Below, piece by piece: positions 8,114 to 15,913 of a stretch of DNA of 64,000 nucleotides. Under the pieces are notes generated by a model. That model saw only the letters and a list, made by a program, of their open reading frames with translations. It searched no databases and had not been told where the DNA came from. How positions within the stretch are numbered: position 1 is the stretch's first letter; every line of letters starts with the position of its first letter. The DNA comes from Thermoleophilales bacterium (lineage in GTDB: Bacteria > Actinomycetota > Thermoleophilia > Solirubrobacterales > 70-9). Position numbers and translations under genes: made by a program. The stretch spans positions 1,054,001-1,118,000 of the forward strand of contig JACJWZ010000002.1 of the NCBI GenBank assembly GCA_020636895.1, read 5' to 3'.

Positions 8114-9994
8114 CTACTTCTGAGCCAACCGCAGCGGGTTGCGAACGATCAACTCGACGTTGCGGTCGTTCTTCTTGCCCGGTCCGCCGCCGCTTGTGAC
8201 CTCGAGCGTCTGCGGATCGTTGGCCGCGAGCTCACGCGAGAGCGACGCGAGGTCCTTGTCGCTGAGATCCGCGGCCGGCTCCGGCTTCGGCGGCTTCACC
8301 GGCGCGGCCTGGTCGACGATCGTGCCGAAGATCGAGAGCGTGCCGTCGCCGTTGTTCATCAGCTCGATGAGGCGGCTCTGCTGCGGGAAGTCGACGTGGG
8401 AGGCGGTGTTGATCTCCCAGAACCCGCGCTTGGCGCCCTTGCGCTTGTGGGCGACGATGTCGTTGTGGTGGGTGTGGCCGGTCACCGCTGCAACCACGTT
8501 GGGGTAGTTGAGCAGCAGGGAGCGGACGCTCTCGGGGCCGGTCCGCCCGAGGTGGATCGGCTGGGAGTCACGGGGATCGCCGTCGCAGCCCGGCTCGGGC
8601 GGCACCGAGCAGACCCCGGCCTCCTCGTCCGGCGTCGGGTTGTTCATCGTCGCGATCGTGTGATGGCCGTAGACGACGATCAGCCGATCGGGGTCGTCGT
8701 CGTGAACGAGCTTGCCCTTGGCGTTGTAGCTAACGGAGCTGTTGCGATCGAGCTCCTGCTGCAGCCACTGGTACTGGGGATCGTCGAGGTTGCCGTTCGC
8801 GCCGCCGCCGAGCGCGATCGTGTCGAGGCCGATGAAGCGGACGCCGTGCCGGGTGAACGCGTAGTAGCTGGCGTAGCCGTCGGAGGCCTCGTCCTGCTCG
8901 GGATTCACGTAGTCGAAGCCGTGGGAGTGATCGTCGCCCGCGTGAAGTGCCTTGTACTCGACCGGCGAAACGAGCTTGCGGTCGGGGTCGGGCGGGACGG
9001 TGCGGGCGCCCGCGGTGACCTCAGCCAGGAAGGCGGGGTCGGAGAAGAGGCTCGTGATCTCCTTGCCGACGAGCGACTGCGGATCGAAGGCCGCGTCGGG
9101 GTAGAACTTCGTGCAGCCGGTCGGGATCGAGAGGAAGAGCGGCGAGGTCGCCGGGATGTTCCCCTGGATGAGGCCGTCGTGGTTGCCCTTCGTGATGTAC
9201 CACGGAACCTTCAGGCCCTTCGCTTTGAACGGCTGCTGGGCGCGATCCATCAGCCCGGGGTACTGCGGGAAGGACGCGTACGGCCCCGCCCCGGCCGGTA
9301 CGTCCGGATCCCAGAATCCCTGGTACCGATCGGCGGGCAAGCCGGGGTAATCGCCGTAGTCCTGGACCCCGGTGTAGCGGCGGTTGGCGACGTCTGCGTT
9401 GAACGCATCGACCTGCTGCTGGGTGAGCCCACCGCAGCTCGACGTCGTCACCGGAGTGCCGGAGAACGGCGTGATCTCGGAGCCCTCCATGACGCCGAGA
9501 TGCCACTCGACCTCGTTGTACTCCTGGTTGTCCGGCTGATCGCCGGTCAGGAGCGCGAAGTTGAGCTTGGCGCGTCCACGTCCCTTGCCCTGCTTGACGG
9601 GGCTGCGGCGGTTGGCGTTGACGCTGCGGATGATCTGGTCGAGGACCTGGGTGCCCATCGCCTCCTGCGGGCGCCACGCGGCACTGACCTCGCCCCCGGC
9701 GGGATCGATCAGCTCGACGCGCAGCGGCGACATCTCGTCGGCGATCTGCGGATCCGTGAGCTGGCTGAAGTAGGTGATCGAGCGGCGCTTCTTGGCGCGG
9801 TTGCGCCTCGCGTGGCCGAGGCCGGCCTCGCGCACGATGAAGGGTTCACCGGGTCCGCTCTTCAGGGTCTTGAACTGGCCCTTGCCGACGACGCGGATCG
9901 TCTCGTCGAGCGTCGTCGTCGCCTGCGCCTGCGCGCCGCCGAGCACCGCCAGCGCGAGCGCCGCGGCCAGCCCCGTTCCCATCCGAGCCTTCAC
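8114..9994 (-). CDS. Secreted metallophosphoesterase (TIGR03767-like)
   Basis: 626 residues, start GTG 9994 overlapping the stop of the upstream mini-ORF (GTGA). A signal peptide (M-G-T-G-L-A-A-A-L-A-L-A-V-L-G-G-A-Q-A-Q-A) is followed by calcineurin-like motifs: LTDPQI near residue 78, LLTGDQPDNQ near 150, KGNHD near 265, VVYGHHT and VTGHTHHN near 500. The dinuclear metal site is thus complete, although the first motif has Gln where many relatives have His. The long insert between the GD and GNHD motifs and the overall length fit the actinobacterial TIGR03767 family, whose substrate I do not know. Probably extracellular phosphate release, by family inference. Confidence 0.9.
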   Translation of the reverse strand: MKARMGTGLAAALALAVLGGAQAQATTTLDETIRVVGKGQFKTLKSGPGEPFIVREAGLGHARRNRAKKRRSITYFSQLTDPQIADEMSPLRVELIDPAGGEVSAAWRPQEAMGTQVLDQIIRSVNANRRSPVKQGKGRGRAKLNFALLTGDQPDNQEYNEVEWHLGVMEGSEITPFSGTPVTTSSCGGLTQQQVDAFNADVANRRYTGVQDYGDYPGLPADRYQGFWDPDVPAGAGPYASFPQYPGLMDRAQQPFKAKGLKVPWYITKGNHDGLIQGNIPATSPLFLSIPTGCTKFYPDAAFDPQSLVGKEITSLFSDPAFLAEVTAGARTVPPDPDRKLVSPVEYKALHAGDDHSHGFDYVNPEQDEASDGYASYYAFTRHGVRFIGLDTIALGGGANGNLDDPQYQWLQQELDRNSSVSYNAKGKLVHDDDPDRLIVVYGHHTIATMNNPTPDEEAGVCSVPPEPGCDGDPRDSQPIHLGRTGPESVRSLLLNYPNVVAAVTGHTHHNDIVAHKRKGAKRGFWEINTASHVDFPQQSRLIELMNNGDGTLSIFGTIVDQAAPVKPPKPEPAADLSDKDLASLSRELAANDPQTLEVTSGGGPGKKNDRNVELIVRNPLRLAQK

Positions 9995-10152
9995 TGCTCC
10001 GCAAGCCTAGTTGCTGCGTCGCCGTCGTGCCCCACTTCCTCGCGCTGCAGCGCCCACCAGACGCAGAAGGCGTCCTCGGTCTCGGCGAGGTCCGCCCCGG
10101 TCAGCTCCTCGTAGCGCTTGAGGCGATGGCGAGACCAGCCGGGGTGCGCCAC
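9991..10152 (-). CDS. Mini-ORF resembling a PucR/CdaR C-terminal helix-turn-helix
   Basis: A 53-codon ORF from GTG 10152 whose stop TGA overlaps the GTG start of the metallophosphoesterase gene, a coupling arrangement. Its core, RHRLKRYEELTGADLAETED followed by AFCVWWALQ, closely follows the C-terminal HTH of PucR/CdaR regulators (H-x-N-T-x-x-Y-R-L-x-K-I-E-E-L-T-G-x-D-L then a Leu/Ala-rich helix). The rest of such a regulator is absent. It is either a remnant of a decayed regulator gene or a stand-alone mini-protein kept for coupling. A hairpin (TGCTGCGG 10168-10175 / CCGCAGCA 10191-10198) lies just upstream. Confidence 0.45.
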   Translation of the reverse strand: MAHPGWSRHRLKRYEELTGADLAETEDAFCVWWALQREEVGHDGDAATRLAEQ

Positions 10153-10204
10153 GATGGTCTTACAAGTGCTGCGGGGTGGGGGGAGCCTCGCCGCAGCAAG
10201 TGGA

Positions 10205-10239
10205 GGCCCCGGTGTCTGTCCCCTGTGGACACCGGGGCC
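10205..10239. terminator. Strong hairpin terminator downstream of the lipoprotein gene
   Basis: Perfect 12-bp stem GGCCCCGGTGTC / GACACCGGGGCC with an 11-nt loop. On the plus strand it is followed by TTCGTGTTT. It lies 60 bases past the stop of the minus-strand lipoprotein gene. Confidence 0.75.
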
Positions 10240-10298
10240 TTCGTGTTTCTCCGGCAGTTCGCCCGCTCGCCCGCGGTCCTTCGCGCTCGGTGGCGCAC

Positions 10299-10871
10299 TC
10301 AACCCGCGGGCGCCTCGCCGTACTCCTTCTTCGCGTACGCCGCGCGGCGCTTCTCGAACGACTCCCAGTCGGCGGGCGGGACGAGCGCCACGACCGCATC
10401 CGAGACATCGGCCAGCGGAGCGCCACCACCCTCCTCGAACGGTGGCACGTCGAAGGTCTCGCCGTCGGCGTAGATCCGCGCGGTCTCGACGCTTCCCCCG
10501 ATCGGCGGATCCTCGGCCGCTTCGATCGGCTCGAGCAGGCCCGCGTCACGCATCCGCTCGTAGATCGCGTCCATGTCCTCGGCGCTGACGGTGAAGCTCG
10601 ACTTGTAGGTCGGGACGCCCTCGGCGGAGTAGTCCGGGGTGAACGTCGCCTTTCCGCTGCCGTCGGGGCGCACCTCGATGCTCCATTCCGCGTGATGCGG
10701 CGGCGGTACGGAGCCGTCGCTGTGCGCGAACGTGAACGCGAAGTCGTCGGGGCGCGACGAGGACGGCGCGGTCGTCTCCTCATCGCTGCCGCCGCAACCG
10801 CCCACGGCGAGGAGCCCGAGGACGAGCGGGGCCAGCCCCAGCATGTAGGTCCTGCGAGCGGCGCGGCGCAT
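10299..10871 (-). CDS. Putative lipoprotein
   Basis: 190 residues. The N-terminus R-R-A-A-R-R-T-Y-M-L-G-L-A-P-L-V-L-G-L-L-A-V-G-G-C ends in a lipobox (A-V-G-G-C, Cys near residue 26), so the protein is probably diacylglyceryl-modified and held on the outer face of the membrane. The mature part has a beta-rich core (FAFTFAHSDGSVPPPHHAEWSI, GKATFTPDY, VETARIYADGETFDV) and an acidic/aromatic C-terminus. No known family recognised. The start is supported by a TACTCT box six bases upstream. Confidence 0.8.
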   Translation of the reverse strand: MRRAARRTYMLGLAPLVLGLLAVGGCGGSDEETTAPSSSRPDDFAFTFAHSDGSVPPPHHAEWSIEVRPDGSGKATFTPDYSAEGVPTYKSSFTVSAEDMDAIYERMRDAGLLEPIEAAEDPPIGGSVETARIYADGETFDVPPFEEGGGAPLADVSDAVVALVPPADWESFEKRRAAYAKKEYGEAPAG

Positions 10872-10877
10872 GCACCG

Positions 10878-10906
10878 AGAGTACGGACGCGGTGGGCGTC
10901 CGTCAC
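10878..10906 (-). promoter_or_regulatory. Leaderless promoter of the lipoprotein gene
   Basis: On the minus strand, TACTCT (10878-10883) is six bases before the ATG at 10871. GTGACG (10901-10906) sits at a 17-bp spacing as a -35 candidate. Confidence 0.5.
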
Positions 10907-10974
10907 ACCAGCCCCCCTTCGTGCCGCGGCCGATAGGCTCGCACCCCGAGAGCTGCCCACCAGGAGGAGAGACC

Positions 10975-12507
10975 TTGACCGTAGCCCCCGCACCCGAGAT
11001 CCCGGATCAGGACCTCGCGTCGTTCGTTCTCGAGATGTGCGACGAGCTCGGCGACAAGCCGGCGCTCATCGACGGGCCGAGCGGCCGCACGATCACCTAC
11101 GCGCAGCTCGACCAGGCGACCGCGGCCCTCGCGGGGGCGCTCGCGGCGCGTGGGATCGGCAAGGGCGACGTCGTCGCGATCTACATGCCGAACCTTCCCG
11201 AGTACGCGGTGCTCTTCCACGGCGTCCTCCGGGCCAACGCGACCAACACGACAGCGAACCCGCTCTACACGTGGCACGAGCTCGCCCATCAGCTCACCGA
11301 CTCGGGCGCGAAGATCATGTTCACGGTCGGCCCGTTCCTCGACACGGCGCGCCGGGCCGCCGAGGAGGTCGGGCTCACCGACATCTTCGTCGTCGGCGAG
11401 GGCGACGGGGACGAGACGACGCTCACCGAGCTCCTCGCGGAAGGCGCGGAGCCGCCGGAGCTCGACATCGACCCGGCCGAGGACATCGCCGTCCTCCCCT
11501 ACTCGAGCGGCACCACCGGGCTCCCCAAGGGCGTGATGCTCACCCATCGCAACCTGATCGCCAACGTGCTGCAGAACGGCCACGTGCTCCCGGCCGATCC
11601 CGAGGACACCTCGATCGGCTGCCTGCCGTTCTTCCACATCTACGGCATGACCGTGATCATGAACATGGGCCTGCACAACGGCGGCACGATCGTGACGATG
11701 CCGCGCTTCGATCTCGGGGAGTGGCTCGACCTCGTCGAGGAGCACAAGGCGACGCTCGCCTACGTGGTGCCGCCCATCGCGCTCGGCCTCGCCAAGCACC
11801 CGGCGGTCGAGGGACGAGACCTGTCGTCTCTGAAGCTGATCATGTCCGGTGCGGCACCGCTCGGCGACGAGCTCGCCAAGGCGGTCGTCGACCGCGTCAA
11901 CGTGCCGACGATCCAGGGCTACGGGATGACGGAGCTCAGCCCCGTCTCCCACGTCGCCCCGCTCGACACGACCAAGGGCGGGACCATCGGACCGCCGATC
12001 CCCGGGACCGAGTGCCGCATCGTCGATCCGGAGACGGGCAAGGACGCCGACCGAGGCGAGCTCTGGGTGCGCGGGCCGCAGGTGATGAAGGGCTACCTCA
12101 ACAACGAGCAGGCGACCCGCGAGACCATCGACGAGGACGGCTGGCTGCATACCGGCGACGTCGCCGAGATGGACTCCGACGGCGACTACGCGATCGTCGA
12201 CCGGCTCAAGGAGCTGATCAAGTACAAGGGCTTCCAGGTTCCGCCCGCCGAGCTCGAAGCGGTCCTGCTCGAGCATCCCGGCATCGCCGACTGCGCGGTG
12301 ATCGGGGTGCCGGACGAGGAGGCCGGTGAGCTGCCGAAGGGCTTCGTCGTGGTCGCCGAGGGCTCCGACATCAGCGACGAGGAGATCATGGCGTTCGTCG
12401 CCGAGCGCGTCTCGCCGCAGAAGAAGCTGCGGCTGCTGGAGCGGATCGAGGAGATCCCGAAGTCCGCCTCGGGGAAGATCCTGCGCCGGGAGCTCTCCGG
12501 GCGCTGA
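10975..12507 (+). CDS. AMP-dependent acyl-CoA synthetase / 4-coumarate-CoA ligase-like
   Basis: 510 residues starting at TTG 10975 with AGGAGGAGAG six bases upstream, which decides the start over the longer open frame. ANL-superfamily motifs occur in order: P-loop YSSGTTGLPKGVMLTH (about residue 177), GYGMTEL (about 317), GELWVRGPQVMKGYLNN, DGWLHTGDV, the hinge DRLKELIKYKGFQV, and PKSASGKILRREL carrying the catalytic lysine. It activates a carboxylic acid as the acyl-AMP and transfers it to CoA. The layout fits 4-coumarate/medium-chain acyl-CoA ligases. It stands three bases before the Abi-alpha-like gene, so they are cotranscribed. Confidence 0.93.
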   Translation: MTVAPAPEIPDQDLASFVLEMCDELGDKPALIDGPSGRTITYAQLDQATAALAGALAARGIGKGDVVAIYMPNLPEYAVLFHGVLRANATNTTANPLYTWHELAHQLTDSGAKIMFTVGPFLDTARRAAEEVGLTDIFVVGEGDGDETTLTELLAEGAEPPELDIDPAEDIAVLPYSSGTTGLPKGVMLTHRNLIANVLQNGHVLPADPEDTSIGCLPFFHIYGMTVIMNMGLHNGGTIVTMPRFDLGEWLDLVEEHKATLAYVVPPIALGLAKHPAVEGRDLSSLKLIMSGAAPLGDELAKAVVDRVNVPTIQGYGMTELSPVSHVAPLDTTKGGTIGPPIPGTECRIVDPETGKDADRGELWVRGPQVMKGYLNNEQATRETIDEDGWLHTGDVAEMDSDGDYAIVDRLKELIKYKGFQVPPAELEAVLLEHPGIADCAVIGVPDEEAGELPKGFVVVAEGSDISDEEIMAFVAERVSPQKKLRLLERIEEIPKSASGKILRRELSGR

Positions 12508-12509
12508 AC

Positions 12510-13358
12510 ATGGCCTTGGAAGGGGGGAGCGAAGACGGCGGCGAGCTGCTTCCGGGTCTCAACAGCGTGCCCGGGATCGCCCGCGTGGCGGCCGGAGCGT
12601 GGTACCGGAGCGCGCTCTGGGGCGTCGGGATGGGGATCGACGCCGCAGAGCGGGCGACCTCGATCGCCCTCGGCGGCCTCGGGCTCGCCGACGACGCTCG
12701 AGTCGAGGCTGAGCACGCCGCCGGGGAGGGACGCCGGGAGGCGGAGTCCGGACGCGGCCGCGGGCGCCGCCGCGAGCCGCCGAAGGCCCGGTCGCTGCGC
12801 GAGCGTGGGGCCGAGCTGCTCGACCGCGCGTCCGACGTCGAGGAGGATCCGAACGTCGTCCATCCCGGATTCGCCCGGATCATCGACCAGCTCGCGCCGG
12901 ACGAGGCGCGGATCCTGAAGCTGCTCGTCAACGACGGCCCGCAGGGGATCGTCTACGTCAACAAGGCGGCGCCGTTCGGGATCGGCGCCCGTGAGATCGC
13001 GCGCAGGCTCTCGATGATCGGCCACGAGGCGGGCTGCCTGCACATCGAGCTCGTCCCCGCCTACCTCGACAACCTCGTCTCTCACGGGCTCGTTGCGATC
13101 CGCCGGGACGCGCTCGACGACGAGGCACCCTACGAGGTGATCGAGGCGCAGCCGGAGGTCGTCGAGGCGCTGCGCTCCGCCGGGGGCACCGTGTTTCGTG
13201 GGCAGATCACGCGGCGCAGCGTCCACCTGACCGACTTCGGCCGCACCTTCTGCCGCGTCTGCTTCCCGCCCGAGCACCTGCCGCCCGAGCTCGGCCCGAT
13301 CGAGGTCGGTGAGGAGATCGTCGAGATGGTCGCCCCGGAGACGGGAGACGACAGCTGA
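12510..13358 (+). CDS. Abi-alpha-like (DUF4393-type) protein
   Basis: 282 residues. A Gly-rich/hydrophobic N-terminal third (ARVAAGAWYRSALWGVGMGIDAAERAT) is followed by a charged linker. The conserved core begins with LRERGAELLDRASDVEEDPN near residue 96, then HPGFARIIDQLAPDEARILKLL, which matches the H-P-x-F-x-x-I-x-x-L-x-P-D-E-A-x-I-L pattern of the DUF4393/Abi-alpha family. It continues with LDNLVSHGLVAIRR and a C-terminal RSVHLTDFGRTFCRVCF. Abi-alpha proteins were named from phage abortive-infection contexts, but many homologues have no shown role. The gene follows the CoA ligase by three bases. Identification rests on motif memory, not a search. Confidence 0.65.
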   Translation: MALEGGSEDGGELLPGLNSVPGIARVAAGAWYRSALWGVGMGIDAAERATSIALGGLGLADDARVEAEHAAGEGRREAESGRGRGRRREPPKARSLRERGAELLDRASDVEEDPNVVHPGFARIIDQLAPDEARILKLLVNDGPQGIVYVNKAAPFGIGAREIARRLSMIGHEAGCLHIELVPAYLDNLVSHGLVAIRRDALDDEAPYEVIEAQPEVVEALRSAGGTVFRGQITRRSVHLTDFGRTFCRVCFPPEHLPPELGPIEVGEEIVEMVAPETGDDS

Positions 13359-13415
13359 GGACACGCTGCGGGCGCGGCGCTCCCGGCGGATACCGCCCGG
13401 CCCCCGGCGCTCGGC

Positions 13416-14987
13416 TCAACCGCAGCTTGCGTTGATCCGCTGGATCAGCCAGGCGCCGTTGCGCCGGGCGAACTGGAAGTCGATCGTGCCCGAGGAGCCG
13501 CCGCCGATCTGGTAGCCGAGGTTGCTGCTCGCCACCGCGCCGCGGACCGTGATCGCCTGCGGCGTCAGCCCGGTCAGCGTGTAGTCGAGCGGGCCGTTGG
13601 CCTGGAACTGCTCGTCGTAGGCGGCGAGGACGGCCTGCTTGCCCTTGCGCTCGCCGCAACCGCCGGCGACGACGCCGAAGCGGATCACGTCGTCGGTGAG
13701 CAGGGCGCTCATCGCGTTGAGGTCGGCGTTCGAGTAGGCGTCCTCGTAGGAGTGCAACAACCCCTCGATCTCCTTGCGCGCGGCGGCGACGCTCTGCCCG
13801 TTCGAGTTCCCGTTGTCGTCGGTGCTGTCCGTCGATGACGTGGTCGTCGTGGTGGTGGTCGTCGTGGTGCTGCTCTTGGTCGAGGTGCCGCCGCCCTTGT
13901 CGTCACCGCCGCCGCCGAGGGCGAGCGCCGCGACCGCGCCGGCGATCAGGAGGAGGGCGACGATGCCGCCGATGATCAGCCCGCGGGAGGGTCCGCCACC
14001 GCCGGGCTCGCCGGGCAGCTCGGCGGTGCGGAGCTCGGGGCGGGGGTCGCCGTAGGTCGGCTGGGTCGGAGGAGGAGGCGGCGGTGCGATCCGCTCGGTG
14101 GGGGGAGCGACCCGCTCGGTGGGGGGCGGCAGCGGCACACCCGCCGCGGCCCGCCGCAGCGCTTCGGCGAATTCGGCCCCGTCGGCGTAGCGGTCGGCGG
14201 GCTCGATCGCGAGGGCGCGCTGCATCACCTCGTCGAACTGCGGGCTGATCCCGGAGCGCATCTCCGAGGGGCGCGGCCGGGGCGCGTTCATCTGCGCCCA
14301 CATGGTCGCCACCTCGCTCTCGCGCTCGAAGGGGCGCTTGCCGGTCGCCGCTTCGAAGAGGACGCACCCGAGGGCGTAGAGGTCGGAGGAGGGCCCGGCT
14401 TGACCCTGGATCTGCTCCGGGGCCATGTAGTTGATCGTCCCGACGACGCTGCCCGCCTGCGTCAGCTCCGTTCCGCCGGCGGCTTCCTGGCGCTTGGCGA
14501 TCCCGAAGTCGGTCAGGTAGGCGTGGTCACGGCGGCCGAGCCGGCGCAGGAGGATGTTGCCCGGCTTGATGTCGCGGTGGGTGAGCCCGGTCGCGTGCGC
14601 CGCGTCGAGCGCGCCGCACATCTGCTCGCCGATCGCGACGAGCCGGTCGAGGGGCAGCGGGCCCTCCTTGATCGCCTCGGCGAGGTTGGTGCCCTCGATC
14701 CACTGCATCGCGATGTAGGAGAGGCCGTCGATCTCGCCGGCGGCGTGGACCGAGACCACGTTGGGGTGGTCGATCGAGGCGGCGAGGTGGGACTCGCGCA
14801 CGAACCGCGACCGGAAGTCGGGTTGGTCGCTCACCTCCGGCGCGATGACCTTGAGAGCGACGAAGCGGCGCAGCGAGATCTGACGCGCCCGGTAGACGAC
14901 CCCCATTCCCCCACGCCCGGCCTCTTCGAGGATCTCGAAGTCGCCGAACCGCTCCCCATTGCCGAGACTTGCAGCCAAGGCGGTCAT
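13416..14987 (-). CDS. Ser/Thr protein kinase with single TM and extracytoplasmic NTF2/SnoaL-like domain
   Basis: 523 residues from ATG 14987 (a TTG three codons later is possible, see TACGAT overlapping the ATG). The Hanks-type kinase domain (residues about 13-275) has G-R-G-G-M-G-V-V-Y, the VALKV lysine, HRDIKPGNIL, DFGIAK and APEQ, so it should be active. A Pro-rich juxtamembrane region follows, then one TM helix (GLIIGGIVALLLIAGAVAALAL), a Thr run, and an outside domain (ARKEIEGLLHSYEDAYSNADLNAMSALLTDDV...). The last domain has the NTF2/SnoaL ketosteroid-isomerase-like pattern, suggesting ligand sensing. It is divergent from the MpaB-type gene with only 25 bp between starts. Confidence 0.92.
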   Translation of the reverse strand: MTALAASLGNGERFGDFEILEEAGRGGMGVVYRARQISLRRFVALKVIAPEVSDQPDFRSRFVRESHLAASIDHPNVVSVHAAGEIDGLSYIAMQWIEGTNLAEAIKEGPLPLDRLVAIGEQMCGALDAAHATGLTHRDIKPGNILLRRLGRRDHAYLTDFGIAKRQEAAGGTELTQAGSVVGTINYMAPEQIQGQAGPSSDLYALGCVLFEAATGKRPFERESEVATMWAQMNAPRPRPSEMRSGISPQFDEVMQRALAIEPADRYADGAEFAEALRRAAAGVPLPPPTERVAPPTERIAPPPPPPTQPTYGDPRPELRTAELPGEPGGGGPSRGLIIGGIVALLLIAGAVAALALGGGGDDKGGGTSTKSSTTTTTTTTTTSSTDSTDDNGNSNGQSVAAARKEIEGLLHSYEDAYSNADLNAMSALLTDDVIRFGVVAGGCGERKGKQAVLAAYDEQFQANGPLDYTLTGLTPQAITVRGAVASSNLGYQIGGGSSGTIDFQFARRNGAWLIQRINASCG

Positions 14988-15000
14988 CGTATGCGGCTGA

Positions 15001-15006
15001 CATGAT
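15001..15006 (+). promoter_or_regulatory. Candidate leaderless -10 box (CATGAT)
   Basis: CATGAT is six bases upstream of ATG 15013, with no Shine-Dalgarno. It lies in the 25-bp gap between divergent start codons, so the two promoters must overlap. Confidence 0.35.
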
Positions 15007-15012
15007 CCGGGT

Positions 15013-15888
15013 ATGGACGAGGGGTACTTCCCCAGTGGGCGTTCCATGCTCCGCCGCGTTCAGGGGGAGCGCAGCGTCGGGCTCATGTACGGGCAGCGCG
15101 CGCTCCTGATCGGCGCGCTCGATGCGCGCAACTACGTCGGCACCGCGCTCCACTCCCGTTATCGCGACCGTCCGTTCAAGCGGCTGAGCGCGACGGCGAA
15201 GATGTTCGAGACGGTCTTCTTCGGGACGCGGGCGGAGGCCGACCGCGTCCTCGCCGTCGTCCACGGGATGCACGGAGATGTCGAAGGGGTGCTGCCCGCA
15301 GACGGCGGCGCCTACCCGGCCGGCACCCCCTATTCGGCGTTCGACCCCGAACTGATGCTGTGGACGATCGCCGTCGCCGCCGAGTCCTCGGCCCGCTTCT
15401 ACGAGCTGCTCGTCAGGCCGATGCGACACGGCGAGCGCGACGGCTTCTGGCGCGACTGGGTCCGCTTCGGCGAGCTCTTCGGAATGCCGCGCGCGGTCGC
15501 GCCCGAGAGCTGGGAGGACTTCCACGAGTGGTTCGACGGCCGCCTCGGCAGCGCTGAGATGGGGCTGACCGAGGAGGCGCGCCACGTCGGCCGCGGCGTC
15601 GCCTTCCGGATCCCGGTCCCACGCCTCGAGTCGCCGCTGATGGAGTTCCACAACCTCGTCCTGGTCGGGACGCTGCCCGAGCGGGTGCGCGAGCTCTACG
15701 GCCTGCCGTGGGACCTGCGCCGCGAGATCGCCTACCGCGCCGTCACCCGCGCGGTGCGCACCTCGAGGCCGCTGTCACCGAAGGCCGTCGCGCGGGGCCG
15801 CAACGGGCGCAGCTTCGACCGCACGGCGCGGATCGAGGCGGACCGCATCGAGGCGGGGCGGCCGCCGATCCCGCTGCCGGCGCCCTGA
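15013..15888 (+). CDS. MpaB-type oxygenase (DUF2236 family)
   Basis: 291 residues. Family signatures include ALDARNYVGTALHSRYRDRPFKRL near the N-terminus, RAEADRVLAVVHGMHGDVEGV and then YSAFDPELMLWTIAVAAESSARFYE in the middle. These fit the DUF2236/MpaB (latex-clearing-protein-like) fold, which in characterised members binds b-type haem. The His in GMHGDV and the Asp/Leu-rich DPELMLW motif are typical. No signal peptide or TM. The substrate is unknown; relatives act on isoprenoid or meroterpenoid side chains. It converges with the GT1 gene 25 bp away. Confidence 0.8.
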   Translation: MDEGYFPSGRSMLRRVQGERSVGLMYGQRALLIGALDARNYVGTALHSRYRDRPFKRLSATAKMFETVFFGTRAEADRVLAVVHGMHGDVEGVLPADGGAYPAGTPYSAFDPELMLWTIAVAAESSARFYELLVRPMRHGERDGFWRDWVRFGELFGMPRAVAPESWEDFHEWFDGRLGSAEMGLTEEARHVGRGVAFRIPVPRLESPLMEFHNLVLVGTLPERVRELYGLPWDLRREIAYRAVTRAVRTSRPLSPKAVARGRNGRSFDRTARIEADRIEAGRPPIPLPAP

Positions 15889-15913
15889 GCGCCACGACCA
15901 TGAGAGGCCCGCC

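Noticed and set aside
10160..10240. tRNA-like folding region downstream of the lipoprotein gene
   Set aside because: The 12-bp stem and the TGCTGCGG hairpin do not form a cloverleaf; there is no T-loop GTTCRANYC or anticodon arm.
12714..13358. Reading the Abi-alpha-like gene as proof of a phage-defence island
   Set aside because: No restriction, CBASS, retron, toxin-antitoxin or other defence genes accompany it, and both flanks are metabolic or signalling genes.
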